64,000 nucleotides of DNA from Candidatus Villigracilis vicinus (lineage in GTDB: Bacteria; Chloroflexota; Anaerolineae; Anaerolineales; Villigracilaceae): assembly GCA_016721315.1 (NCBI GenBank), contig JADKIL010000003.1, positions 248,001 through 312,000 on the forward strand. Reading direction: 5' to 3'. Below the pieces are notes generated by a model. The model did not search any database. It was not told where the DNA came from and saw only the letters and a program-made list of their open reading frames with translations. The position numbers and the translations under genes were made by a program. Shown piece after piece: positions 52,445 to 60,430 of the stretch (positions are counted from its first letter, which is position 1; the number at the start of each line of letters is the position of its first letter).

Positions 52445-53623
52445 ATGTCAAAGATCGATTGGATCCAGCAAGAGATCGACAATTTGAAATCGCAGGGGCT
52501 ATATAACAACATCCGTACCATCAGTTCGCCGCAAGGCGCATGGCTGACCGTGGACGGCAAGAAAGTGCTGAATTTTTGCTCGAACAATTATCTGGGACTC
52601 GCCAATCATCCCGCCTTGGTTGCGGCTTCAAAGAAAGCGACCGATGAGATGGGGGTCGGTCCTGCCGCAGTCCGTTCGATTGCAGGGACGATGTCTCTGC
52701 ATGTTGAACTCGAAAAACGCCTGGCGCAATTCAAAGGTGTGGAGGCGGCGATCACCTTCCAAAGCGGATTCACTGCCAATTTAGCGACCGTCCCTGCGCT
52801 GGTTGGAAAAGAAGATGTGATCTTCTCTGACAGACTCAACCACGCATCCATCATCGACGGATGCCGTTTGTCTGGCGCGAAGATCATTGCCTATGAACAT
52901 AACGATGTGAAGTCGCTCGAAGAACAGATCAAAGCCAATTTGAAAGATTTCCGCCGCGCGCTCATCATCACGGATGGCGTCTTTAGCATGGATGGGGACA
53001 TTGCGCCCCTGCCCGATATTTACGAAGTGGCAAAGAAGTACGACATTCTCTTAATGGTGGATGATGCTCACGGCGAAGGTGTGCTCGGCAAGGGCGGACG
53101 CGGCATCGTCGATCACTTTGGCTTGCATGGCAAAGTGGATGTGGAAGTGGGCACGATGTCGAAGGCGTTCGGTGTGGTGGGCGGAATCGTCGCGGGCAAA
53201 GCGGTCATCATCGAATGGCTGCGCCAGCGCGGGCGTCCCTTCCTGTTCTCCTCGGCGGTGACTGTCCCTGATGCAGCGGCATGTTTGGCGGCTGTGGACT
53301 TGCTCGAAGACTCGACTCAATTAGTGGATAAACTTTGGGACAACGCCAAGTACTTCAAAGCTGAAATGAAGAACCTCGGTTTCAACACGGGCGTGAGCGA
53401 GACGCCCATCACCCCGGTCATGCTCGGTGAAGCTCCGCTGGCACAACAATTCAGCCGCGAATTATTTGAGGCAGGGGTGTTCGCCATGTCCCTCGGCTTC
53501 CCAACCGTGCCACAAGGCAAGGCGAGAATCCGCGTGATGATCTCCGCCGCGCATGCGAAGGATGACCTCGATAAAGGCTTGGAGGCGTTCAAGAGTGTGG
53601 GAAAGAAGTTGGGTGTGATCTAA
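52445..53623 (+). CDS. kbl: Glycine C-acetyltransferase (2-amino-3-ketobutyrate CoA ligase)
   Basis: 392-aa PLP enzyme of the alpha-oxoamine synthase family. It has NFCSNNYLGLANHP, the aspartate of MVDDAHGEGVLG, and the PLP Lys in VGTMSKAFGVVGG. Length and wording fit Kbl, which works with threonine dehydrogenase to turn threonine into glycine and acetyl-CoA. The related 8-amino-7-oxononanoate synthase (BioF) is the alternative, but no biotin genes are near. No tdh is in the window. AAAAGGAG stands 6 nt before the ATG. A word-like hairpin follows the stop. Confidence 0.9.
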   Translation: MSKIDWIQQEIDNLKSQGLYNNIRTISSPQGAWLTVDGKKVLNFCSNNYLGLANHPALVAASKKATDEMGVGPAAVRSIAGTMSLHVELEKRLAQFKGVEAAITFQSGFTANLATVPALVGKEDVIFSDRLNHASIIDGCRLSGAKIIAYEHNDVKSLEEQIKANLKDFRRALIITDGVFSMDGDIAPLPDIYEVAKKYDILLMVDDAHGEGVLGKGGRGIVDHFGLHGKVDVEVGTMSKAFGVVGGIVAGKAVIIEWLRQRGRPFLFSSAVTVPDAAACLAAVDLLEDSTQLVDKLWDNAKYFKAEMKNLGFNTGVSETPITPVMLGEAPLAQQFSRELFEAGVFAMSLGFPTVPQGKARIRVMISAAHAKDDLDKGLEAFKSVGKKLGVI

Positions 53624-53633
53624 ATAAATGCAG

Positions 53634-53669
53634 AATGCGGAATGCAGAATCAAAATTGCATTCCGCATT
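53634..53669 (+). terminator. Word-like hairpin after kbl
   Basis: Arms AATGCGGAATGCA (53634-53646) and TGCATTCCGCATT (53657-53669), then GTTTACTT. It could end kbl transcription. Confidence 0.6.
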
Positions 53670-53702
53670 GTTTACTTATCAATTGAAACAATAAGGAAAA
53701 AC

Positions 53703-53783
53703 ATGATTCTCATTTTAATTATCATACCGGTAGTTGTTGGTCTTCTCATTGCAATCGCCATCTACGACCATTACCGTAAATAA
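53703..53783 (+). CDS. 26-aa single-helix membrane microprotein
   Basis: Translation gives MILILIIIPVVVGLLIAIA followed by IYDHYRK, a single hydrophobic helix with a short basic end. AAGGA stands 5-6 nt before the ATG, the best Shine-Dalgarno signal in this gap, and the stop is TAA. It lies between kbl and the convergent FAD gene, downstream of a hairpin. Short membrane peptides of this shape (KdpF, CydX) regulate larger membrane proteins. No partner can be named. Coding status rests on the ribosome-binding site and composition. Confidence 0.55.
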   Translation: MILILIIIPVVVGLLIAIAIYDHYRK

Positions 53784-53800
53784 GCAAACCAGCCTATTTA

Positions 53801-55312
53801 CTATTTACTATTCCCCGCTCTCTTCTCTTTCCTCCTCTTCCTCCCCTTCATCATCAAACTTTCTATCCAGGCTGCCATCGGTTCGGGCGGCGGGTAACTT
53901 TCAACTTTAAATTCTTCCAAGCCTTTTGCACGCAGTACACGGTTGGCGGCTTCGAGCCCGGTGACACAGGCGCGTTCCAAAAAGAAGGCAGGCGTTTCGT
54001 GGCGCACCCAGTCGCCTGCGCAAAATAGATTCTCCCACGGCGTTTCAATTCCCAAATGCGTTCCGCGTTTGCCCAGCGACGGCAGCGTATGCGTGCCTGC
54101 GTTGCGCTGCAAATACGGCGCGATGAGATGTCCCTTCAATTCGGGGAAGGCGCGGTTCACATCCGTGATCACGTTCGCCAACAAAACCGCGTCGGGTTGA
54201 GCCAGCACACTGGGCGGTCCGTAGACATGCGCTTCGATGCATGCGCCGCCCGTTTCGGCGTGCCATGTTTTGTACGAGTCATAAATGCGCTCGAGCCAGA
54301 AAAAATTGTGCATCACAAAGTCACCGCTGAACATGCCCGCTTCGGGTCCACGGCGCGGCGAGTTGCTGAACCACAAACGGATGACTGCATGACCAAGCCC
54401 ATGCGGGAAGAACAAATCGTCAGCGGGGAAACTGCTTTTGATAATAGATTCAGCTCCGGGTGAGTCTGAAGCGAGGATGACAAAGGGAGCCGTATCCACG
54501 CCGGGGATTCCATCCTGCTCCCAATGCACAGTCCACGCCTCATCCTTTTCCACGCGCTTCACTCGTGACTTGAATCGAATCTCACCGCCCAAGCTTTGAA
54601 TCTTCGCCGATAGTTTTTCGCAGACCTCGCCGCCTCCGTTGGGAAGATACTCGAACGCCCAGGCGTCGCGGCGCATGAGGGTGTAAAAACGCAGGAAGGC
54701 AAGGAAGCCCGCCAGCGGAACTTGGTCGGGATCGGTGGCGAGCCCGTTGCGGGTGAGACCGAAAAAGAGCGAGCGGAAGGCGGGTCCCCATTTCTTGAGC
54801 GCGCCGCCGAAAGTGAAACCCTCCATCGGCTGATTCTCGACGAAGGGATCAATGCCCAGCGCCATCACCAGCACCGACCAGACGTTGAAAATGGAGAGCA
54901 TGTCGCGCAGAGTGAACATGCCCCAAAAACGCGGCGAAAGAAAAAGTTGAATGTAATGAAAGGGCGCAGGGACGAAGCTGTTGCGAATGGCGCTGCCAAT
55001 GTTCGCGCGTCGGACGTGGTCGCCTACGCGGTAGATCCATTGCTCGTCGGTGGCGGGTGTGAATTGATCGACAACGCCATGCCGCCGAAGCATGGACTTT
55101 AGATTGCAATACGAAGACCAAATTCCATGCACACCATGTTCGGCAGGGAATTTTTTTCCTTTGACATCTGTTTCAGGTAAGCCCGCCAAGCGGCCACCAA
55201 TATGCTCGTTTGACTCGAGGATGAGAGGTTTCAGTCCGCGCTCGGCGAGGTGCAGGGCGGCGGTGAGCCCGGCAATTCCCCCGCCAATGATGATGACGTC
55301 GTGTTTGTCCAT
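53801..55312 (-). CDS. FAD-dependent oxidoreductase (amine oxidase / phytoene desaturase-like)
   Basis: 503-aa flavoprotein. The N-terminal dinucleotide motif IIIGGGIAGLTAALHLAERG is followed by ILESNEHIGGRL, and the C-terminal FAD motif is FCAGDWVRHETPAFFLERAC. The wording places it in the NAD(P)-binding_8/amine oxidase group that includes carotenoid desaturases and hydroxysqualene dehydrogenase. The substrate is not identifiable, and no crt or hpn genes lie nearby. The C terminus is highly basic (KGRKRRKEKRAGN). It stands alone. Confidence 0.82.
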   Translation of the reverse strand: MDKHDVIIIGGGIAGLTAALHLAERGLKPLILESNEHIGGRLAGLPETDVKGKKFPAEHGVHGIWSSYCNLKSMLRRHGVVDQFTPATDEQWIYRVGDHVRRANIGSAIRNSFVPAPFHYIQLFLSPRFWGMFTLRDMLSIFNVWSVLVMALGIDPFVENQPMEGFTFGGALKKWGPAFRSLFFGLTRNGLATDPDQVPLAGFLAFLRFYTLMRRDAWAFEYLPNGGGEVCEKLSAKIQSLGGEIRFKSRVKRVEKDEAWTVHWEQDGIPGVDTAPFVILASDSPGAESIIKSSFPADDLFFPHGLGHAVIRLWFSNSPRRGPEAGMFSGDFVMHNFFWLERIYDSYKTWHAETGGACIEAHVYGPPSVLAQPDAVLLANVITDVNRAFPELKGHLIAPYLQRNAGTHTLPSLGKRGTHLGIETPWENLFCAGDWVRHETPAFFLERACVTGLEAANRVLRAKGLEEFKVESYPPPEPMAAWIESLMMKGRKRRKEKRAGNSK

Positions 55313-55333
55313 TGGGGGTGATTATAAACTTTG

Positions 55334-55415
55334 TGTCACCCTGAAGGAGCGTTCTTCGCGACTGAAGGGTCTCTACGCCCATTGGTAGAGATGCTTCGCT
55401 ACGCTCAGCATGACA
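55334..55415. repeat. Dispersed inverted repeat, family B (copy 2)
   Basis: The ends TGTCACCCTGAAGG and GCTCAGCATGACA match the copy at 11187-11289. Inside are GGGTCTCTACGCCC and AGAGATGCTTCGCTACGCTC. Confidence 0.8.
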
Positions 55416-55465
55416 TCCTAGATATGGTAAAATCGCTTCCGCCTCCGACGAAAGTCGGTTCCTAT

Positions 55466-55550
55466 GGAGGGATGGCCGAGCGGCTGAAGGCGCATGTCTT
55501 GAAAACATGTTTGGTGAAAGCCAACGTGGGTTCGAATCCCACTCCCTCCG
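55466..55550 (+). tRNA. tRNA-Ser (anticodon UGA)
   Basis: The acceptor stem GGAGGGA pairs with TCCCTCC. The anticodon loop is CTTGAAA (TGA) on a CATGT/ACATG stem, with a long class II variable arm and T arm GTGGG-TTCGAAT-CCCAC. The discriminator is G; CC follows but no encoded CCA. Confidence 0.95.
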
Positions 55551-55650
55551 CCTTACAATTCGGGTATAAGCCCTGTACCCGGCGCACGTGTTGACGATTT
55601 TTGATTTGCGATTACAATATCAAGCGTCAGACGAGCAGTTGTACATTGTT

Positions 55651-55738
55651 GGGGAGGTGCCAGAGTGGCTGAATGGGCTCGCCTGCTAAGTGAGTGCCGG
55701 CTTTAAAACCGGTCGCGGGTTCGATCCCGCCCTCTCCG
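55651..55738 (+). tRNA. tRNA-Ser (anticodon GCU), six-nucleotide T loop
   Basis: The acceptor GGGGAGG pairs with CCTCTCC (one G-U). The anticodon loop is CTGCTAA (GCT) on CTCGC/GTGAG, with a long variable arm GTGCCGGC...CCGGTC. The T arm reads GCGGG-TTCGAT-CCCGC, so the loop is one base shorter than the normal TTCGAAT that appears in the repeats just downstream. No CCA is encoded. Confidence 0.88.
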
Positions 55739-55814
55739 CTAGGAACGGGGGTTTTGTTTTCCGGTCGCGCCCCCATTGAGGGGAAGACTTCGAGATCCGC
55801 CCTCTCCGCTAGCG

Positions 55815-55845
55815 AAAACACATCCGCAAGGGTGTGTTTTTGTTT
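55815..55845 (+). terminator. Terminator in repeat unit 1
   Basis: AAAACACATCC (55815-55825), GCAA loop, GGGTGTGTTTT (55830-55840), then T-rich DNA. Confidence 0.8.
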
Positions 55846-55898
55846 TCCGGCGCCCCCATTGAGGGGAAGACTTTCGAATCCCGCCCTCTCCGCTAGCG

Positions 55899-55930
55899 AA
55901 AACACATCCGAAAGGGTGTGTTTTTGTTTT
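55899..55930 (+). terminator. Terminator in repeat unit 2
   Basis: AAAACACATCC (55899-55909), GAAA tetraloop, GGGTGTGTTTT (55914-55924), then TTGTTTT. Confidence 0.82.
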
Positions 55931-55987
55931 CCGGTCGCGTGCCCCCATTGAGGGGAAGACTTTCGAATCCCGCCCTCTCCGCTAGCG

Positions 55988-56019
55988 AAAACACATCCGA
56001 AAGGGTGTGTTTTTGTTTT
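55988..56019 (+). terminator. Terminator in repeat unit 3
   Basis: Same hairpin as unit 2 at 55988-56013, followed by TTGTTTT. Confidence 0.82.
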
Positions 56020-56220
56020 CCGGTCGCGTGCCCCCATTGAGGGGAAGACTTTCGAATCCCGCCCTCTCCGCTACAAAACACACTCGATTTTCGGGTGAAA
56101 CCTTTCCATCTCCCCAACGTAAGTTGACTAACGCTGCAACCTTTCACCTTCCAAAACTAACAACTGGATGATATGAATTTAGCAGGTTTTGGCGTTATTA
56201 TTGAAAAAAAATATTGACCC

Positions 56221-58194
56221 ATGTCAACAAGCCCTATTACACAAGAAACCTCTTTAAAAAATCGCCCTGCATTGCGTTGGGTGTTGCTTGGGGTTTGGGG
56301 GCTGGTTGTCCTATACACGGTCATGGTTTTAGGGGCAGTCCTTTCTCCGCAGTTCATGGCATTCAAAAATAGCAGTATGACCCGCCTGCTATTAGGGCTC
56401 CCCGCACTGGTTCAGACGTTTATTGATTACGGTGTGGATCTGCTGCTGATGTTCGGTTTCTCCGTTATTGGCGTGGTACTGATCGTTAACCGCTCTGATG
56501 ACTGGTTTGCCATTTTCACGTCGCTTTTCCTGATCATTTTCGGGGTTCGCATTACCAACCTGGCAAACAATATCGCCGTCACACCGGGGTATCAAACACA
56601 GGGCGGGCTTATTCTGGCGCTGGGCGATATTAGCATCGTTCTGTTTTCCATGTTGTTCCCAAATGGGAAGTTTACGCCGCGCTGGATGAAATTTCTGGTT
56701 CCGCTTCTGGTCGTTACCATGCTGGGCATTTATATATTTCCCGAAGCACCCTTCTACTGGGACAAAATGAGCCACAAGGGATATTACTTCCTGATCACCA
56801 TCAGTTGGTATTCGGTCGGGCTTGTCAACGGAATATATCGTTACTATCGCTCCTCCACCCTTGCTCAAAAACAACAGATCCGCTGGATCTTCATCGGCAC
56901 CATGGGACCTTTCCTGTGGTTCCTTATTTTCCAGGTGCTGTCCTATCTTTTCCCAATATTGACCAAGTCGGAGATCGCCGCAATCGGGTTCCAAGCCGTA
57001 TCGCGTTTGGCTGGCATATTCTTATTTCTCATGTTGCCGCTTTTCGTCGCCATTTCCATTGTGCGCACCCGCCTGTTCGACATTGACTTGCTCATCAACC
57101 GGTCACTGGTCTACGGCATTCTCACGATCGGGCTGGGTTTGACCCTCGGGCTGGTATTCGTACTCGCTTCGGCAGTCTTCAAAAGTATGCACGCCAGCGA
57201 TCAATTTTTCTTTGTTGCCCTCGTCTTCTCCGTCATGGCGGGAGCGGGCTTCCAGCCTTTACGCAAAAAACTGCAGCGCTTTGTAGACCGTGCCTTCTAT
57301 CACATCCAGATCGATTATCAGAAGACCCCGCTTGAGATCCGTTCAGAGGCGGAAACAAACGTTGGGGGAATCTCACTGTCCTCGTATCGTAATCTAAAGC
57401 TGATCGGTCATGGCGGCATGGCGGAAGTCTATCGCGCCACCGATTCGACTGGGCGCGGGGCTGTGGCAGTCAAAGTGCTACGTGCCGCATTGGCTGGTGA
57501 TGAGCAATTCCAAAAACGGTTCATGCGCGAAGCGGAGATCGTATCGCGGCTGGAACATCCCAATATTGTGCGCGTCACAGATTTTGGGCAGGAGCATAGT
57601 TCATATTACATTGTCATGGAATTGCTTTCAGGTCCGGATCTCAACAGTTTGATCAAACAGGAAAAACGCATTACCGTCCCAAATACCATTGGCATTTTGC
57701 GAGGGATCGCCGATGCGTTGGACTACGCCCACCTGAACGGACTCGTCCACCGTGACATTAAGCCATCCAACGTGATGCTTGATTCTTCCACCATCCCTTC
57801 GCGTTCCGTGCTGACAGATTTCGGCATTGCCAAAATGGTCGATGCCCACACCCGCATCACCAATACCGCCGGAATGCTTGGTACCTTCGACTACATGGCG
57901 CCGGAGCAAATTCAAGCCTCGGCAGATGTGGACGGGCGCGCGGACATTTATGCGTTGGGCGTCATGACCTACCAAATGTTGACTGGTCACCTGCCATTTG
58001 AGCGCCCTGATACAGGCGCCGTTCTGCTTGCACATTTGAATGCACCGCCACCCGATGCACGCGAACTTGAGCACGATATTCCACGCCACACCGCCCGCGC
58101 CATTCAACAGGCAATGGCAAAAGATATAAATGAACGTTTTTCTTCTGCCCGAGAGTTCATCACTGCGCTAGAAAATGCACAGATGATCGCATAA
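56221..58194 (+). CDS. Polytopic membrane Ser/Thr protein kinase
   Basis: 657-aa protein. Residues about 20-350 hold eight or nine membrane helices. The end of this part, RTRLFDIDLLINRSLVYGIL, is a phrase known from the membrane input modules of sensor histidine kinases. The C-terminal third (about 390-655) is a complete Hanks-type kinase: Gly loop GHGGMAEVYRA, Lys in VAVKVLRA, catalytic HRDIKPSN (H510-D512), DFGIAKM and GTFDYMAPEQ. This is the reverse of the usual PknB layout, in which the kinase comes first. No PASTA or other external domain is present. A terminator overlaps its stop. Confidence 0.9.
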   Translation: MSTSPITQETSLKNRPALRWVLLGVWGLVVLYTVMVLGAVLSPQFMAFKNSSMTRLLLGLPALVQTFIDYGVDLLLMFGFSVIGVVLIVNRSDDWFAIFTSLFLIIFGVRITNLANNIAVTPGYQTQGGLILALGDISIVLFSMLFPNGKFTPRWMKFLVPLLVVTMLGIYIFPEAPFYWDKMSHKGYYFLITISWYSVGLVNGIYRYYRSSTLAQKQQIRWIFIGTMGPFLWFLIFQVLSYLFPILTKSEIAAIGFQAVSRLAGIFLFLMLPLFVAISIVRTRLFDIDLLINRSLVYGILTIGLGLTLGLVFVLASAVFKSMHASDQFFFVALVFSVMAGAGFQPLRKKLQRFVDRAFYHIQIDYQKTPLEIRSEAETNVGGISLSSYRNLKLIGHGGMAEVYRATDSTGRGAVAVKVLRAALAGDEQFQKRFMREAEIVSRLEHPNIVRVTDFGQEHSSYYIVMELLSGPDLNSLIKQEKRITVPNTIGILRGIADALDYAHLNGLVHRDIKPSNVMLDSSTIPSRSVLTDFGIAKMVDAHTRITNTAGMLGTFDYMAPEQIQASADVDGRADIYALGVMTYQMLTGHLPFERPDTGAVLLAHLNAPPPDARELEHDIPRHTARAIQQAMAKDINERFSSAREFITALENAQMIA

Positions 58195-58220
58195 AAAACA
58201 CGCGAGCGGGCGTGTTTTTT
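58193..58220 (+). terminator. Intrinsic terminator of the kinase gene
   Basis: AAAAAACACGC (58193-58203) and GCGTGTTTTTT (58210-58220) with a 6-nt loop. It starts within the stop codon. Confidence 0.9.
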
Positions 58221-58300
58221 ATTTTGCCTGATCGTCTTTGAAAGTAAGAAGCCCCGGTTCAGACCTATCCATTCACCACTACATATACACGGAGAAAACC

Positions 58301-59065
58301 ATGTCCAAAGACACCACACGCCAACTTGCAAATGCACTTTCAGTCATCCTCGCGCTGACGGTCAACATCCTTGCCAGCACTTTGCCTCTCAACGGACAGA
58401 ACACCGGCGAGATCTCAGACCGCTTCCTCGTGTACTTCGTCCCCGCTGGGTACGTCTTCGCCATTTGGGGCATCATCTACATTGGCTGGATCGCCTTCAC
58501 CATCTATCAATTCCAACCGGCACAAAAAGAAAGTCCGCGTTTACGTAACCTCGGCTATCTCTTTGCCATCAGCGGCATCTTCAATGCCGCCTGGCTGGTG
58601 TGCTGGCATTACAACGTCTTCGGCTTGAGCGTGCTGGTGATGCTGACTTTGCTTGGCTTGCTCATCGCCAGTTACCTCAAACTCAACATCGGGCGTACAC
58701 CTGTAAGTATTGCTGAAAAATGGAGTGTGGATATTCCGTTCAGCGTGTACCTCGGCTGGATCACGGTCGCCACTGTGGCAAATATTTCTGATTGGTTGTA
58801 TTTCGTTAACTGGAGCGGATTCGGCATTGCGCCGCAGACATGGGCAGTGACCATGATCGTGATCGCCACCATGCTTGGTGTGCTCATGACGGTCATCCGC
58901 AGGGATAGCGGCTACGTCTTCGTATTGGTTTGGTCCTTCGCGGGAATCGCACTCAAACAAGCAGGGGTTCCGCTGGTGGCAAATGCGGCTTCAGGCGCGG
59001 TCCTATTTTCACTAGGGCTGGCAATGTATTCCATTGCCGCACGCCGCCGAAAGCTGATCCAATAA
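58301..59065 (+). CDS. TspO/MBR-related tryptophan-rich membrane protein
   Basis: 254-aa membrane protein with about seven helices. Phrases such as VPAGYVFAIWGIIYIGWIAF, FNAAWLVCWHYNVFG and IPFSVYLGWITVATVANISD recall the TspO/MBR family, though it is longer than the usual 160 residues. TspO proteins bind porphyrins and affect tetrapyrrole handling. A UroD-family protein is encoded nearby on the other strand, but that one is probably not a haem enzyme. The start at 58301 has GGAG 6 nt upstream; the frame is open from 58238. Confidence 0.78.
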   Translation: MSKDTTRQLANALSVILALTVNILASTLPLNGQNTGEISDRFLVYFVPAGYVFAIWGIIYIGWIAFTIYQFQPAQKESPRLRNLGYLFAISGIFNAAWLVCWHYNVFGLSVLVMLTLLGLLIASYLKLNIGRTPVSIAEKWSVDIPFSVYLGWITVATVANISDWLYFVNWSGFGIAPQTWAVTMIVIATMLGVLMTVIRRDSGYVFVLVWSFAGIALKQAGVPLVANAASGAVLFSLGLAMYSIAARRRKLIQ

Positions 59066-59337
59066 TCACCAGTGCTACAGCGCATTTTTTCAGTATAGGC
59101 GCAAATATCGTGGCTGTTTTTTTCTTGCTTTTGAGTAAGCAGCTGTTTGAACCAACTTATATAATAACAACATTATTCATCAACATTATTTCTATTTCAT
59201 TTTGCATCTCTAAAATTTCCTTCCCATTATCAGAAAGCTCAAGCCATTCGACAGAATCCAGCCTGTGGGTTTTATTTCACCAAAGCGCAGCCATTGATAG
59301 GCTTGCGGTTTCATCGATATCTTTTTGTAAGGGTTGG

Positions 59338-60348
59338 TCATGCCCTGGCTCCCAGATCGCGCAATGCCTGACTTTGTGCTTTTAGATTTTCGATGGGCGT
59401 TTCATCTGGGATCTCGCAACCGCCCGCGGATATCCAGCGAGAGCCGCCTGCTTTGGCATTGGCGAGCACACCTTGGTAGACATCCTCTGGCGTTCCTTGC
59501 AAAAAGACGGTGACAGGGTCCAGATTGCCGCATATGACCAGACCTTCCATCTCTTCTTTTGCGCGTTGCAGGTCATTCATCCAATCCACGTCAATGATTT
59601 CTGCACCACTTTGTGCCATTTCTTTGTGGATGTGAGAGGTCTTGCCGCAGATGTGCAGGCGTGGAATCGCTCCCTTGGCTTTGACAGCTTCAAAGATGCG
59701 TTGTTGATAGGGGAGGGCGAATTCGCGATACATGCGCGGTGAGATGAGAGAGGCTGCGGCGTCACCCAGCCCGATCATATGCGCACCGGCGTCGATTTGG
59801 GCGGAGGCGAAAGCGATCTCCACTTCTGCACATTTTTCAAGCAATTCTTTCAACCAATCGGGACGCTTATATACATCCTTCATGATCTCGGTCATGCCTC
59901 GCAAATCTGCGGCTTCTGCAAAAGCACCTTCGACCCAACCCATCACGGCAACTTCGTCCCCGACTTGTTCCCGCATTGCGCGAACGCCTTCCAAGCGGTC
60001 TGTCATGCGTGGACCAAAATTTTGCACCGGGAATTTGACCTTGGCGAGATCTTCCGGCTCACGGATAACCAGACTTCTGTGCATTGGCATTTGGTCGTAT
60101 GGAAATTCAACTTCCAGCCCGATATCGCAGGCTTCGCGATAGGGGTCAGAAATGGCTTGCACAACATCCAGCTCGAAATCTCGCAAGGCCGCCATGTTCA
60201 CTTCACATAACACGCGATAATCAAGATAATATTTGGATAACGGGATGCCGAGGTGATGTACGGCTCGGATCATGAAAATATCGAGGTTGGGTGTGCGATC
60301 TACCGGCTCGCCAGCGATAACATTTTTTATGCGTTGCAGAGAATTCAT
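59338..60348 (-). CDS. Uroporphyrinogen decarboxylase-family protein (MtaA/CmuA-like)
   Basis: 336-aa TIM-barrel protein. It begins MNSLQRIKNVIAGEPVDRTP, the usual start of the UroD superfamily branch that contains corrinoid-dependent methyltransferases. Likely zinc ligands are the HXC in RLHICGKTSHI and the Cys in SAGGCEIPDETP. True haem-pathway UroD has different active-site residues (the N-terminal RxPxW/MRQAGR motif is missing). No corrinoid protein or reactivase is next to it. The 272 nt downstream (59066-59337) are AT-rich with nothing recognised. Confidence 0.85.
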   Translation of the reverse strand: MNSLQRIKNVIAGEPVDRTPNLDIFMIRAVHHLGIPLSKYYLDYRVLCEVNMAALRDFELDVVQAISDPYREACDIGLEVEFPYDQMPMHRSLVIREPEDLAKVKFPVQNFGPRMTDRLEGVRAMREQVGDEVAVMGWVEGAFAEAADLRGMTEIMKDVYKRPDWLKELLEKCAEVEIAFASAQIDAGAHMIGLGDAAASLISPRMYREFALPYQQRIFEAVKAKGAIPRLHICGKTSHIHKEMAQSGAEIIDVDWMNDLQRAKEEMEGLVICGNLDPVTVFLQGTPEDVYQGVLANAKAGGSRWISAGGCEIPDETPIENLKAQSQALRDLGARA

Positions 60349-60430
60349 AAAATCACCTTTGTATGTTTAGATATTGTCAGTCAATTATGTTTTATATAAA
60401 CCCTACTGTATAAATATGATATTCCCGAAA

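Larger units (their letters stand above)
55741..56072 (+). repeat. Tandem array repeating the 3' end of tRNA-Ser(GCU) plus a terminator
   Basis: One partial unit (55741-55810) and three full units (55811-55894, 84 bp; 55895-55983, 89 bp; 55984-56072, 89 bp). The last two are identical. Each ends with TTCGAATCCCGCCCTCTCCG or a variant, which is the T arm and acceptor 3' strand of the tRNA just upstream. Each also carries the tRNA word CCGGTCGCG. Each full unit has a terminator hairpin, and each unit has a second small hairpin (CCCC-ATTGA-GGGG). Frames read through the array on both strands look protein-like only because the unit repeats. Confidence 0.92.

Noticed and set aside
55741..56072. 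CRISPR array
   Set aside because: The units are 84-89 bp and almost identical throughout, with no spacers and no cas genes. They derive from the neighbouring tRNA.
55627..56147. Several open frames on both strands across the tRNA-Ser array, with repeated peptides such as GEGGIRKSSPQWG
   Set aside because: They arise only because the DNA unit repeats in a length that stays open. They run through tRNA and terminator sequence and have no ribosome-binding sites.
59066..59337. AT-rich gap of 272 nt with a plus-strand frame from 58930 to 59385
   Set aside because: The frame overlaps the TspO-like gene in another phase and reads low-complexity Ile/Phe/Ser. I see no gene, RNA or repeat there.
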